Below are positions 26,582 to 34,557 of a stretch of 64,000 nucleotides of DNA, one piece after another (position 1 is the first letter of the stretch; each line of letters starts with the position of its first letter). The translations under genes and the position numbers were made by a program. The notes under the pieces were generated by a model, which made no database searches, was not told the origin of the DNA, and saw nothing but the letters and a program-made list of their open reading frames with translations. The DNA is from Flavihumibacter soli (GTDB lineage Bacteria > Bacteroidota > Bacteroidia > Sphingobacteriales > Sphingobacteriaceae), in NCBI RefSeq assembly GCF_010692725.1, contig NZ_JAAFZB010000095.1, positions 310,001 through 374,000 of the forward strand. Reading direction: 5' to 3'.

Positions 26582-27064
26582 TTACTTAAATGAAATTAAC
26601 ACTTTAGTTTCAGCTATTTGATCAAATTCTATGAAATTTTCAACCAGTTGAGCTTTTTTATTCTTTTCGCCTGCTAAACGGGAAGGCTTAACATTTTCCG
26701 CAAGGGTGATACCCGCTTCATCTGCTGCGATCAGCTTTCCTTCCCGAACTGTGCCATCAGCAAGCTTCACACTCACTGAGCGGTTAATGTTCTTACTGTA
26801 CTGGCGTACCGATTTTAGTGGTGTGTCAATTCCCGGTGAAGATACTTCCAGGTTGTAGGCCTGCTCGATTACATTCTCTTCCTCCAGGTGAAATCCCACA
26901 TGCCGGCTTATATCAGCACAGTCCTTGATCCCGATCCCCTGGTCACCATCCATCAGAATAGTAAGCAAGCCGCTTGAGTGCATTTTTACATCAACAATAA
27001 ACAGGTCGGGACGGTCGGCGATCTTCTCTTCGATTAACTGGATCACCCGATTTTCAATATTCAT
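26582..27064 (-). CDS. rimP: Ribosome maturation factor RimP
   Basis: A 160-residue RimP needed for 30S assembly. The N-domain has DVKMHSSGLLTILMDGDQGIGIKDCADISR and the linker YNLEVSSPGIDTPLKS, the RimP signature. The C-terminal SH3-like domain covers about 90-155 (SVKLADGTVREGKLIAADEAGITL). It is the first gene of the operon with nusA and infB, in the near-universal order. Confidence 0.97.
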   Translation of the reverse strand: MNIENRVIQLIEEKIADRPDLFIVDVKMHSSGLLTILMDGDQGIGIKDCADISRHVGFHLEEENVIEQAYNLEVSSPGIDTPLKSVRQYSKNINRSVSVKLADGTVREGKLIAADEAGITLAENVKPSRLAGEKNKKAQLVENFIEFDQIAETKVLISFK

Positions 27065-27103
27065 ACGCTGTCAATATTCCCGGTAACAAAACCGGCCGGT
27101 AAC

Positions 27104-27132
27104 AAAAAGAGCCCCGATGACATCGGGACTCT
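27104..27132 (-). terminator. Terminator-like hairpin in the rimP-nusA-infB leader
   Basis: On the minus strand a 12-bp stem (27132-27121 with 27119-27108; one G-U pair) is followed by T's (27108-27104). It begins about 7 bases after the predicted transcription start and ends 40 bases before the rimP ATG. It can only end transcripts from the operon promoter itself, so it is placed as an attenuator. Two direct copies of CCGGTAACAAAA lie between it and the ATG and could allow alternative pairing. Confidence 0.6.
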
Positions 27133-27145
27133 CCTTAGGTTGGTG

Positions 27146-27175
27146 CAAATATAACTGATTTTTCTATAACTGCAA
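27146..27175 (-). promoter_or_regulatory. Promoter of the rimP-nusA-infB operon
   Basis: On the minus strand: -33 TTG (27173-27175), a 19-bp spacer and -7 TATATTTG (27146-27153) followed by C. It is a textbook Bacteroidota housekeeping promoter. The start of transcription should be near 27140, giving a leader of about 75 bases. Confidence 0.8.
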
Positions 27176-27344
27176 AACGCTGATTTTAAAATAATTATTG
27201 GGGGCTACTCACAATATGTTCCAACGTAACATCATATTCTCATTGGCCTTATCTGCAAGAATTCTATCTAACAAATTATACTAGCTAAGTCCTGAGTGAC
27301 AGATCTATTTTTTCATTCTTTTTGATGAACAGATCACTTATTCT

Positions 27345-27455
27345 CCCGCGGATTTACGCAGAAAACCCTCGCAGATTTACGCAGAAAAGACGTTCAAAAT
27401 GGAATATTTGGAGATCTGCGGTGATCTGCGGTCCTTATCTGCGAGTATCAGCGGG
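27345..27455. repeat. Imperfect palindromic repeat of CGCAGAT units
   Basis: A 111-bp stretch in the 27.1-27.6 kb gap. Two copies of CGCAGATTTACGCAGA-like sequence on the left face two inverted ATCTGCGGTGATCTGCGG copies on the right, bounded by CCCGCGG and CAGCGGG. The whole could fold into one long hairpin. Such CGCAGATTTACGCAG elements recur between genes in many Bacteroidota genomes. The rest of the gap (27180-27344 and 27456-27583) shows no gene. Confidence 0.55.
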
Positions 27456-27583
27456 AAAAGTTAGCATCCTTGCTTTATCATTCTGCCAATGATCTTAGAA
27501 TCTGCGGGAGAAATATCTTCGCGCCCTTTAAAATCCTTCTCCTCCTTAAAGTGAAGTCCGTACCCGCCTGCGTGGGCTTCCTC

Positions 27584-28036
27584 TCATTTCTTAAAACTAA
27601 ACTCCACTATCTCAGCCTGCTCCGACAGGCCACGCCCATCCATTACCAGATCCGACGGCTTGCCTAAAATATTCCGGGTATAAAACCTCGCAAAATACAC
27701 GCTGTCTTTTTTAAACTCTTCTGCCGGAACGAACGATATCACGCTATCCTTCAGCAAGTATTGCCCGGCAAGCGGCCGCTGGAGGTCCTTTAATTCCGGA
27801 TCCCCGTGATCAGGATATACTGAAAAGAAACTCTGCCACTCCTTTTCCCCAAGGGAATCAGACCCCAGGTAATCCAGGACATCAGATGAGAGGCCGTGCA
27901 TTTCAACAGCCGAACTGTCGGCGGCCAGCGAAAAGCGAACCTTCTCATGCGGGGTATTGAGCGCTTTTTTATTGCTGCATGCCATCAGCCCCAAAAAACA
28001 AATTAGTATTAAGTGAAACAGATTTTCGACCTTCAT
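27584..28036 (-). CDS. Hypothetical lipoprotein
   Basis: A 150-residue protein with a type II signal peptide: hydrophobic residues 7-19 and the lipobox LMAC (Cys20). The mature part is mostly beta, with no motif I recognise; the C-terminus SDLVMDGRGLSEQAEIVEFSFKK looks like the last strands of an immunoglobulin-like fold. It probably sits in the periplasm attached to a membrane. It diverges from the holin-like gene with a 41-bp gap. Confidence 0.65.
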   Translation of the reverse strand: MKVENLFHLILICFLGLMACSNKKALNTPHEKVRFSLAADSSAVEMHGLSSDVLDYLGSDSLGEKEWQSFFSVYPDHGDPELKDLQRPLAGQYLLKDSVISFVPAEEFKKDSVYFARFYTRNILGKPSDLVMDGRGLSEQAEIVEFSFKK

Positions 28037-28077
28037 GGTTTACCCGTTAATTAGCAACCTTATCAAACCTTAGAATT

Positions 28078-28422
28078 ATGAGACTGATCATTGAAATTTT
28101 ATTAATGGGTGCGGCTGTCGCACTCGCGGCCTACTTCCTGCCGGGCGTCAATGTCGATGGGTTCGGAAGCGCCATCCTGGCCGGCATCCTGATCGCGCTG
28201 GCTAATGCCACTATCGGAACGATCCTGAGGATTCTTACTTTCCCGATCAATTTTCTAACCCTGGGATTAATGTCCTTCATAATCACCGTACTGATGGTGC
28301 TATTAGTTGACAGCCTTATGGATAGTTTCAATACCAACGGATTCTTTTCCGCTATGATATTCGCTATCATCCTGGCCCTTATCAAAATGCTCTTTGGTGC
28401 CCTAAGCAGCAGCAGAGACTAG
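28078..28422 (+). CDS. Four-helix membrane protein, phage holin IV_2 family
   Basis: A 114-residue integral membrane protein with four hydrophobic helices joined by short loops. The motif ALANATIGTILRILTFPINFLTLGL is the mark of the PF04020 (YvlD/holin 4_2) family. Despite the name, chromosomal members are not phage genes; no other phage genes are nearby. Function is unknown, though homologues are often linked to envelope stress. Confidence 0.88.
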   Translation: MRLIIEILLMGAAVALAAYFLPGVNVDGFGSAILAGILIALANATIGTILRILTFPINFLTLGLMSFIITVLMVLLVDSLMDSFNTNGFFSAMIFAIILALIKMLFGALSSSRD

Positions 28423-28442
28423 TCCCCCAAAACGACAAATAA

Positions 28443-30554
28443 CTACTTTTTTGCCTCAAGTGTAGCCTTAATTACACTTGGGGCTTTATCTTTTGCGGTC
28501 TGTTCAAATATATCCTGATTGTTGTTATTTGAAAACGACTTGGCCAGGGCGGTAACAGCAGCTGCCCGCACCAGTGAAACGGGGTCGGAAAGCGCCATTT
28601 TGCGCACCTGCTGATAAACGGCCATCCTTTCCTCCTGTGGCACGCTGGCCGTAAATGCAAGTGCGATCTGCCTGATGGCCTCGTTCTTATCGCCTAAAGC
28701 ATCCATCATCGCCTGTCTTGCCACCTGCTCATTCTTATTTTCCTGAAGCATTAACACGGCCTCGAACCGGTCCATAAAAAGGGGTGCGTTTTTATATTGA
28801 AAGACAACCTGGCTTAAAGGTTTGGTCTCTTTCTTAACCGCAAGAATGTATTTTTCAGCATCTACATTGATCAGCTCAGGCGCGGTTGGTGAACTAAAAC
28901 TGAAAGTCTGGTTCTGCTGGTCGAGGATAACATCTTTCCGTACTACCTTTCCACCTGCATAAATGTCGACCGCCATCGGGATGCGGTAAAGTGGAGTCTT
29001 TGTCAGGTCCTGCTCCTGCTGTAAAGAAACCGTTGCCACCTGCTTTTCAGCGTCATAGGCGGTCTGAATTCCCAGAACAGGATGCCCGGAGGCGAGAAAC
29101 CACTGATTGAAGAACCAGTTCAGATCCTGGCCTGTCACTTCCTCGAATGCCAGACGCAGATCGTTGATCTCCACCGTTTTATAGCTGTTTCGCGTCAGGT
29201 ATAGATTAAGCGCTTTAAAAAAGGCATCGTCCCCGACGGTCCACCGGAGCATATGGATAATGCGCCCTCCCTTCTGATAGCTCACCTCATCAAACATTTG
29301 CTCCCGGTCGGCATAATTGTACCGGATCACATCAACCTGTTTCTGACGGGTACTGTTTAGGTAAGCCAGCATATCTTCCAATCCTTTCAGGTCAGCCTTT
29401 TCCCGTCCGTATTTATATTCCTCCCACAAGTACTCCCCATACGTGGCAAAAGATTCGTTTAGCGGGAGGTTAGCCCATGATTCCGCAGTTACAAGGTCGC
29501 CAAACCAATGATGGAAGAGCTCATGTGAAATGATGTCTTCGTGATTATTGTCCAGGTACTCCCCTTCAGTCATATTCAGCTTATCGTAGAATACACTGGC
29601 AGTGGTATTTTCCATGGCGCCGCTGACAAAATCGCGGACAACTATCTGGGAATATTTATCCCAGGGATAGTCAACACCCATTTTTTTCGAGAAAAACTCC
29701 ATCATCTGCGGGGTTTTTCCGAATACCAGTTTAGCGGTCGGGGCAAAAGCAGGTTCGGTGTAATAGTTCACTTCCTTATCCCGCCACTTATCTTTTGTAA
29801 TGGCAAAGTTGCCAACTGCCAGCATCGTGAGGTAGGTGGAATGGGGTTGCTCCTGGCGCCAGCTGTCTGTGCGGGTGCCGTCGCCGTTCATACTTGAATA
29901 CTCCAGCGAACCATTTGACAAGGTCACATACTCATCGGCTACCGTGATATTGAGCTCCTGGGTCATCTTTTCCTGCGGACCGTTGATCGTCGGAAACCAG
30001 TTAGCGTTGCATTCCGTCTCACCCTGCGTCCATATCTGACGAGGCTTATTCTTGTCCTTCCCGTCTCGATTGATAAAGTATATTCCCCGGTCATCATTGG
30101 AACTGATATCCTCCCCGGCCTTCAGCTTATAGGGCATTGCCGTGTAGTCAATAAATACGGTGTACTTCTGATCACGGCTATATTGCTTATCCAGTTTGAT
30201 AGTCAGCTTTTTGCCATCGTAGGTATATTGCAGCGGCGATCTTTCTTCTTTTATTTTCAATGCGACTGAATTGATTCGAAAGCCCCTGGCATCAAGCACA
30301 ATATTGTCTGATGGATAAAAGTATGGCTTAGCATCAATAGTTGCCTTACCGAAAACATATGCACTGTCCCAGCTGAAACTCAGATCCAGCCGCGTATGGA
30401 TAATATCAGTCCGCTTTGGGTAACTGCCCCGGTAATTTACCCCCGCGGCATTTTCAGTCACCCTGACAGGGTCCAGCACCGCTTTTCGGGTTGAACAAGC
30501 CGATAAAAAAAATGCTGCCAGTAAATGACAGCATATGAAAATCTTAAATTTCAT
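28443..30554 (-). CDS. M1 family aminopeptidase, lipoprotein
   Basis: A 703-residue zinc aminopeptidase. The lipobox is LSAC (Cys20). The N-terminal saddle domain covers about 45-245, then the substrate-gating motif GAMEN, the zinc site HELFHHWFGDLV with the third ligand Glu in NESFATYGE, and a downstream catalytic Tyr region. The C-terminal part (about 560-700) is helical, with HEAT-like repeats (ARQAMMDALGDKNEAIRQIALAF). It is predicted to digest peptides in the periplasm or at the cell surface. The stop of the TlpA-like gene is 2 bp upstream, so the two form an operon. Confidence 0.94.
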   Translation of the reverse strand: MKFKIFICCHLLAAFFLSACSTRKAVLDPVRVTENAAGVNYRGSYPKRTDIIHTRLDLSFSWDSAYVFGKATIDAKPYFYPSDNIVLDARGFRINSVALKIKEERSPLQYTYDGKKLTIKLDKQYSRDQKYTVFIDYTAMPYKLKAGEDISSNDDRGIYFINRDGKDKNKPRQIWTQGETECNANWFPTINGPQEKMTQELNITVADEYVTLSNGSLEYSSMNGDGTRTDSWRQEQPHSTYLTMLAVGNFAITKDKWRDKEVNYYTEPAFAPTAKLVFGKTPQMMEFFSKKMGVDYPWDKYSQIVVRDFVSGAMENTTASVFYDKLNMTEGEYLDNNHEDIISHELFHHWFGDLVTAESWANLPLNESFATYGEYLWEEYKYGREKADLKGLEDMLAYLNSTRQKQVDVIRYNYADREQMFDEVSYQKGGRIIHMLRWTVGDDAFFKALNLYLTRNSYKTVEINDLRLAFEEVTGQDLNWFFNQWFLASGHPVLGIQTAYDAEKQVATVSLQQEQDLTKTPLYRIPMAVDIYAGGKVVRKDVILDQQNQTFSFSSPTAPELINVDAEKYILAVKKETKPLSQVVFQYKNAPLFMDRFEAVLMLQENKNEQVARQAMMDALGDKNEAIRQIALAFTASVPQEERMAVYQQVRKMALSDPVSLVRAAAVTALAKSFSNNNNQDIFEQTAKDKAPSVIKATLEAKK

Positions 30555-30556
30555 CT

Positions 30557-31816
30557 TTAATTATTTTCTGTAAGCAGGTCATTAATAGTGCCTTCAAACT
30601 CTTCAACAAACTCGGTATAATGCCTCCCGGTCCCGGGACCGGTAAAGCCGGTGTGTATCTTTCGTACTTTCCCCGATTTATCGATCAGAACCGTAGTCGG
30701 AAAGGCGACAAACTGGTTCAGCATTGGCAAACTCTTCGCAACCTCTTCTTTATCATTGGTATAGCCGGTCACCAGCATATCGTAAGTTACATCAAAACGT
30801 TTCTTCATACGCCCGACATTTTTCTGAGCCCGTTTAAAATCCGTCGATCTTTCGTAGGCCAGGCCAACCACTTCAACTCCCCTGTCCTTATACTTTTTAT
30901 AAAACGGTGCGAGGTAAGCTGTTTCGTCCATACAATTAGGACACCATGACCCAAAGAACTGAACAACAACGACTTTGTTTTTAAATTTGGGATCAGACAG
31001 TGAAACCTTGTTGCCCTGGAGATCAGGGAAAGAAAAATCGATCTTGCTGTGCCCGGCCTTTAAAGCGGTAAGCGAATAGGCATCCGGCAGAATAGCCTTG
31101 TCATCTTTATTCGCAGACCAGTCTTCTACAGATGACAATCCGGAATAAAATTTACCGTCTACAATTGTGCTGTCGTTTAACAGCCTGCCGGTAAACAGGT
31201 AAGCGTGAGAACCGTCGAAAGTCGAAAGATAAAGCTTGTCGTTGGAAACTCTGCCTTCAAGAAAACGGTAGTCGCCGGTAGTGGTTAAAAACGTACCCGT
31301 CAGCTCGGTGCCGTTTTGTTTGAATTCGCCGATAGCGTGAGTAGTATCTTTGCTGGCCCTGTTGATGAAGTTTGTTGACCAGCGGCCATTGATATTGAAC
31401 CTGGTTTTTACATTCGTATTAAAGAACCTCCAGGAAGCATCGGGCGCAGCGTCAAATTTCATTGACACACTTGAATCAGCCAGGTGTTTGATCCAGCTTC
31501 CGGCCAGCTTTTTCCCGTTACGGGTAGCGCGGATCTCCGAATCGAACAATGGCATCTGTATAAAGACAGAGTCGTCGGTCCATGTAACCTCATTGACCCT
31601 GAAACGCTCTTTCCCATTGATGATATCGAGCACTTTTTTGTCAGCTGAATCAATAACCACAAAATTGAACGGAATCTCGGCACCTAACTCTGTTTTTAGG
31701 GTAGCCCGCCATGTTCCTGCTTTCAAGCTTTCTTTTATCGGAACCTGACATGCGGAGAGTACTGATACAAAAACCAGGAGCAGCAAAGTATTGAGGTGAT
31801 ATCGTTTCATTAACAT
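30557..31816 (-). CDS. TlpA-family thioredoxin-like lipoprotein
   Basis: A 419-residue protein. A lipoprotein signal ends at SACQ; translation may start at the first or third codon (MLMKRYHL). Residues about 30-260 form a beta-rich lipocalin-like domain built of repeats (GTWRATLKTELG, GRWSTNFINRAS). The C-terminal thioredoxin domain (about 265-419) has the active site FGSWCPNCMDE, a C-x-x-C typical of TlpA/ResA reductases, and the cis-Pro region FVAFPTTVLIDKSGKV. It probably reduces disulfides of cell-envelope proteins. It lies between acyl-CoA dehydrogenase (6 bp) and the M1 peptidase (2 bp). Confidence 0.9.
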   Translation of the reverse strand: MLMKRYHLNTLLLLVFVSVLSACQVPIKESLKAGTWRATLKTELGAEIPFNFVVIDSADKKVLDIINGKERFRVNEVTWTDDSVFIQMPLFDSEIRATRNGKKLAGSWIKHLADSSVSMKFDAAPDASWRFFNTNVKTRFNINGRWSTNFINRASKDTTHAIGEFKQNGTELTGTFLTTTGDYRFLEGRVSNDKLYLSTFDGSHAYLFTGRLLNDSTIVDGKFYSGLSSVEDWSANKDDKAILPDAYSLTALKAGHSKIDFSFPDLQGNKVSLSDPKFKNKVVVVQFFGSWCPNCMDETAYLAPFYKKYKDRGVEVVGLAYERSTDFKRAQKNVGRMKKRFDVTYDMLVTGYTNDKEEVAKSLPMLNQFVAFPTTVLIDKSGKVRKIHTGFTGPGTGRHYTEFVEEFEGTINDLLTENN

Positions 31817-31822
31817 ATTAAT

Positions 31823-32962
31823 TTACCTAAGAAGTTCCCTGGAAATGACAATTTTCTGAATCTCCGAGGTCCCTTCGTATATCTGTGTGATCTTAGCATC
31901 CCGCATGAGGCGTTCTACATGATATTCTTTAACAAAACCGTAGCCGCCGTGTATCTGAACCGCTTCAACAGTGGTTTTCATTGCGGTCTGCGATGCATAT
32001 AATTTGGCCATTGAACTAGCCTGAGCATATGGTAATCCCTGATCTTTAAGCCACGCGGCCTTCAGGCATAACAAGCGCGCGGCCTCAATTTCCGTAGCCA
32101 TGTCGGCGAGCTTAAACTGTATAGCCTGATGATTGCTCAATGGCTTGCCGAATGCTTTACGTTCATTGGAATAGTTCAGTGCCAACTCGTAAGCACCTGC
32201 CGCTATACCGAGAGCCTGCGCCGCAATACCGATCCGTCCGCCGTCGAGCGTTTTCATTGCAAATTTAAATCCAAAACCGTCCTCACCGATGCGGTTTTCC
32301 TTAGGCACTTTTACATCATTAAACATCAGCGAGCAGGTATCTGACCCGCGGATACCCAATTTATTCTCTTTCGGTCCCTGCGTAAAGCCTTCCATCCCTT
32401 TTTCAACGATCAGCGCATTGATACCCCTGTGACCTTTTCCCTTGTCCGTTTGGGCAATAACCAGGTAGGTGGAGGCAGTGGTACCGTTGGTGATCCAGTT
32501 CTTTACGCCGTTCAGCAGGTAGTGATCACCCATATCAATAGCGGTTGTCCGCTGGGAAGTAGCATCCGATCCGGCTTCAGGTTCCGACAGACAAAATGCG
32601 CCGATCTTCTCACCTGATGCCAAAGGCTTTAAATATTTTTCTTTTTGTTCTTCGCTGCCGTATGCTTCTAATCCGAAACAAACGAGTGAATTATTTACGG
32701 AGACAACCACGGAAGCGGAGGCATCGATCTTGGAGAGCTCTTCCATCACTAATACATACGATACAGCGTCCATCCCCGACCCGTTATATTTAGGGTCCAC
32801 CATCATACCTAAAAACCCCAGTTCAGCCAGCATTTTCACTTGCTCGGCCGGAAATTTCTGGTGTTCATCACGTTCTATCACGCCAGGCTTTAATTCGTTC
32901 TGCGCAAAATCTCTCGCAGCTTTCCTAATCATTTCCTGCTCTTCAGAAAGTTCGAAATACAT
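31823..32962 (-). CDS. Acyl-CoA dehydrogenase (short-chain/butyryl type)
   Basis: A 379-residue flavoenzyme that oxidises acyl-CoA to the 2-enoyl-CoA. Diagnostic blocks: FCLSEPEAGSDA and WITNGTTASTYLVIA (FAD site), NKLGIRGSDTC, DGGRIGIAAQALGIA and the C-terminal QIHGGYGFVKEYHVERLMRDAKITQIYEGTSEIQ, where Glu of YEGTSE is the catalytic base. A longer reading from 32986 begins near a possible -7 box (TATTTTTG, 32984-32991), so the ATG at 32962 (MYFELSEEQE) is preferred. It heads the operon with the TlpA and M1 genes. Confidence 0.94.
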   Translation of the reverse strand: MYFELSEEQEMIRKAARDFAQNELKPGVIERDEHQKFPAEQVKMLAELGFLGMMVDPKYNGSGMDAVSYVLVMEELSKIDASASVVVSVNNSLVCFGLEAYGSEEQKEKYLKPLASGEKIGAFCLSEPEAGSDATSQRTTAIDMGDHYLLNGVKNWITNGTTASTYLVIAQTDKGKGHRGINALIVEKGMEGFTQGPKENKLGIRGSDTCSLMFNDVKVPKENRIGEDGFGFKFAMKTLDGGRIGIAAQALGIAAGAYELALNYSNERKAFGKPLSNHQAIQFKLADMATEIEAARLLCLKAAWLKDQGLPYAQASSMAKLYASQTAMKTTVEAVQIHGGYGFVKEYHVERLMRDAKITQIYEGTSEIQKIVISRELLR

Positions 32963-33209
32963 ATAGATAGTGTTAAATATGCCCAAAAATAATATTTATA
33001 ATGAATGTTTGGAGGCCGGGCGAGTTTTTAGTGCCCGCGGTAAAGGTTTATGACGATGAGATGTGTAGTCGTCGCTCTAAATTAAATACAGCGCTGGTGT
33101 TCCGCTTTGTATATCGTTGGTAATTTCTCCGCTGCCGGCTCCATTATCTGTTCTGATATTATGTGAATGTGCGACCGCCTTCGGGGTCGTGAAAATGCAC
33201 TCAGCATAT

Positions 33210-33307
33210 TTCTATAGACCTTCGATACCTTCGGCATCGGCTTATAGGCCGCATTCATTGCAACGACTCTCCATCAATGATCCTGAAGGGATCACAGGTC
33301 TATAGAA
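33210..33307. repeat. 98-bp MITE-like element with 11-bp terminal inverted repeats
   Basis: The ends are perfect inverted copies: TTCTATAGACC (33210-33220) and GGTCTATAGAA (33297-33307). Inside are two small hairpins, CGATACC/GGCATCG around a TTC loop and TGATCC/GGATCA. No gene is encoded. It lies in a 660-bp gap (32963-33626) with no credible coding region. It looks like a small non-autonomous repeat or an exported-RNA hairpin element; other copies are not seen in the window. Confidence 0.55.
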
Positions 33308-33358
33308 TCGCCTAAATCATACCACCACGACCCTTCCCCGGGTCTTGTTCGGAAATGG

Positions 33359-33405
33359 TTCGACCATCTTAAGACCAAAAGCCGTTTGATCTAAGGATGG
33401 TCGAA
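33359..33405. repeat. Long hairpin in the 33-kb gap
   Basis: The perfect 10-bp arms TTCGACCATC (33359-33368) and GATGGTCGAA (33396-33405) are extended by three more pairs past a one-base bulge, with a 20-base loop. There is no T-run on either side, so it is not a plain terminator. A weaker GACCC/GGGTC hairpin precedes it near 33330. The remainder of the gap to 33626 shows nothing recognisable. Confidence 0.45.
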
Positions 33406-33626
33406 GGAGTCTGCTACCTGACCTTAGCAATGACGGTCACAATTCCGGACGGCTAAGTTTCGACTATTGGTTTTTTCTTTCGCAGCAGTTCAGCCACCAG
33501 CAGGTTGTGGGTCCTCTGGTCTGGTTTGCACGTGGCCTGATAAGCGGCCTTGTTTTCGGGAATGAGATACCTCATGGGCCTGATCGCCGAAAGCGGTGAA
33601 TTAATTGTGAGAAAGTTAGAACGTAA

Positions 33627-34133
33627 TTACTGGGATTTAATCCTGCTTTCGATAGCTGATGTTGAATAGCCGGGCAGGAATTCTATGGTCTTTACTTCGC
33701 CACCCGTTGCAAGCACGAGATCGGCACCAACTATCTGATCGATGGAGTAATCGGCACCCTTAACCAGCACATCGGGCATAACGGCCTTGATGAGATCCAG
33801 GGGAGTAGACTGATCAAAAAGTACGACTGCATCAACAAATGAAAGTGCCGCCAGTAGGGTCGAGCGGGAAAGCTGATCCGTTATCGGACGGCCTGGTCCT
33901 TTTATTCCGGAGGTAGATGAGTCAGAATTCAGACCGATCACGAGCCTGTTGCCCAGATCGGCAGCTTTAGCCAGATAGTCAATGTGGCCCAGGTGCAGCA
34001 GGTCGAAGCATCCGTTGGTAAACACGATCTTCTGATCGGTAAACCTCCAGACATTCAGGATAGGCTTCATCTCTTCCGCTGAAGAAAAGATCTTCCGCTT
34101 CAGGATATCAAGTTTACCTGTATGAATCTCCAT
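33627..34133 (-). CDS. rfaE2: ADP-heptose synthase, adenylyltransferase domain (RfaE2/HldE-C)
   Basis: A 168-residue single-domain nucleotidyltransferase that makes ADP-D-glycero-D-manno-heptose from heptose-1-phosphate for the LPS inner core. It shows VFTNGCFDLLHLGHIDYL (the H-x-G-H motif is HLGH), GLNSDSSTSGIKGPGRPI, VDAVVLFDQSTPLDLI and the C-terminal FLPGYSTSAI, equivalent to the ISSTxI signature. The kinase domain (HldE-N/RfaE1) is not fused and not present here. It starts 2 bp after panD, so LPS heptose and pantothenate genes share an operon. Confidence 0.93.
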   Translation of the reverse strand: MEIHTGKLDILKRKIFSSAEEMKPILNVWRFTDQKIVFTNGCFDLLHLGHIDYLAKAADLGNRLVIGLNSDSSTSGIKGPGRPITDQLSRSTLLAALSFVDAVVLFDQSTPLDLIKAVMPDVLVKGADYSIDQIVGADLVLATGGEVKTIEFLPGYSTSAIESRIKSQ

Positions 34134-34135
34134 GA

Positions 34136-34489
34136 TTAGCCGTGAAGAAGTTTGTTGTGATCGTCCGGGAAAACAAGCAATGGATTGTAAGCTTTTGCTT
34201 CTCCCATTTCCATATAGGCATAAGACATGATGATAACGATGTCGCCTACCTGCGCCAGTCGGGCAGTTGCACCGTTGAGGCAGATAATCCCTGACCCTCT
34301 TTCTCCCTTTATTACATAGGTTTCGAAACGTGCACCGTTATTATTGTTAACTATTTGCACTTTTTCATTGGCAATAATATTAGCGGCATCCAGCAGATCT
34401 TCGTCAATTGTAATACTCCCCACGTAATTCAACTCTGCCTGTGTAACCTTCGCACGATGAATTTTCGATTTTAAAACCTGAATAGTCAT
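34136..34489 (-). CDS. panD: Aspartate 1-decarboxylase
   Basis: A 117-residue PanD that makes beta-alanine for pantothenate. The self-cleavage site is Gly24-Ser25 in [10 protein letters not shown]; Ser25 becomes the pyruvoyl cofactor. Lys9, Arg54-region and Tyr58-region residues and the end block [17 protein letters not shown] are typical. It follows panC by 68 bp. Confidence 0.97.
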   Translation of the reverse strand: MTIQVLKSKIHRAKVTQAELNYVGSITIDEDLLDAANIIANEKVQIVNNNNGARFETYVIKGERGSGIICLNGATARLAQVGDIVIIMSYAYMEMGEAKAYNPLLVFPDDHNKLLHG

Positions 34490-34557
34490 GGCGCAAAATT
34501 AGGAAAATTTAAATTATGAGCCGCTGAAATGAAAAGACGTAGGGAGTACTCAGGCTG

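Noticed and set aside
27470-27667. A 65-codon plus-strand frame near 27.5 kb
   Set aside because: It overlaps the end of the lipoprotein gene on the other strand and has no motif or promoter.
28078-28422. Holin-like gene as a sign of a prophage
   Set aside because: The family name is historical. Neighbours are ordinary chromosomal genes and no integrase, capsid or lysin gene is near.
33117-33305. A 62-codon plus-strand frame over the 33.2-kb element
   Set aside because: It runs through the inverted-repeat element and its hairpins; the residues show no family match and non-coding repeat structure explains the DNA better.
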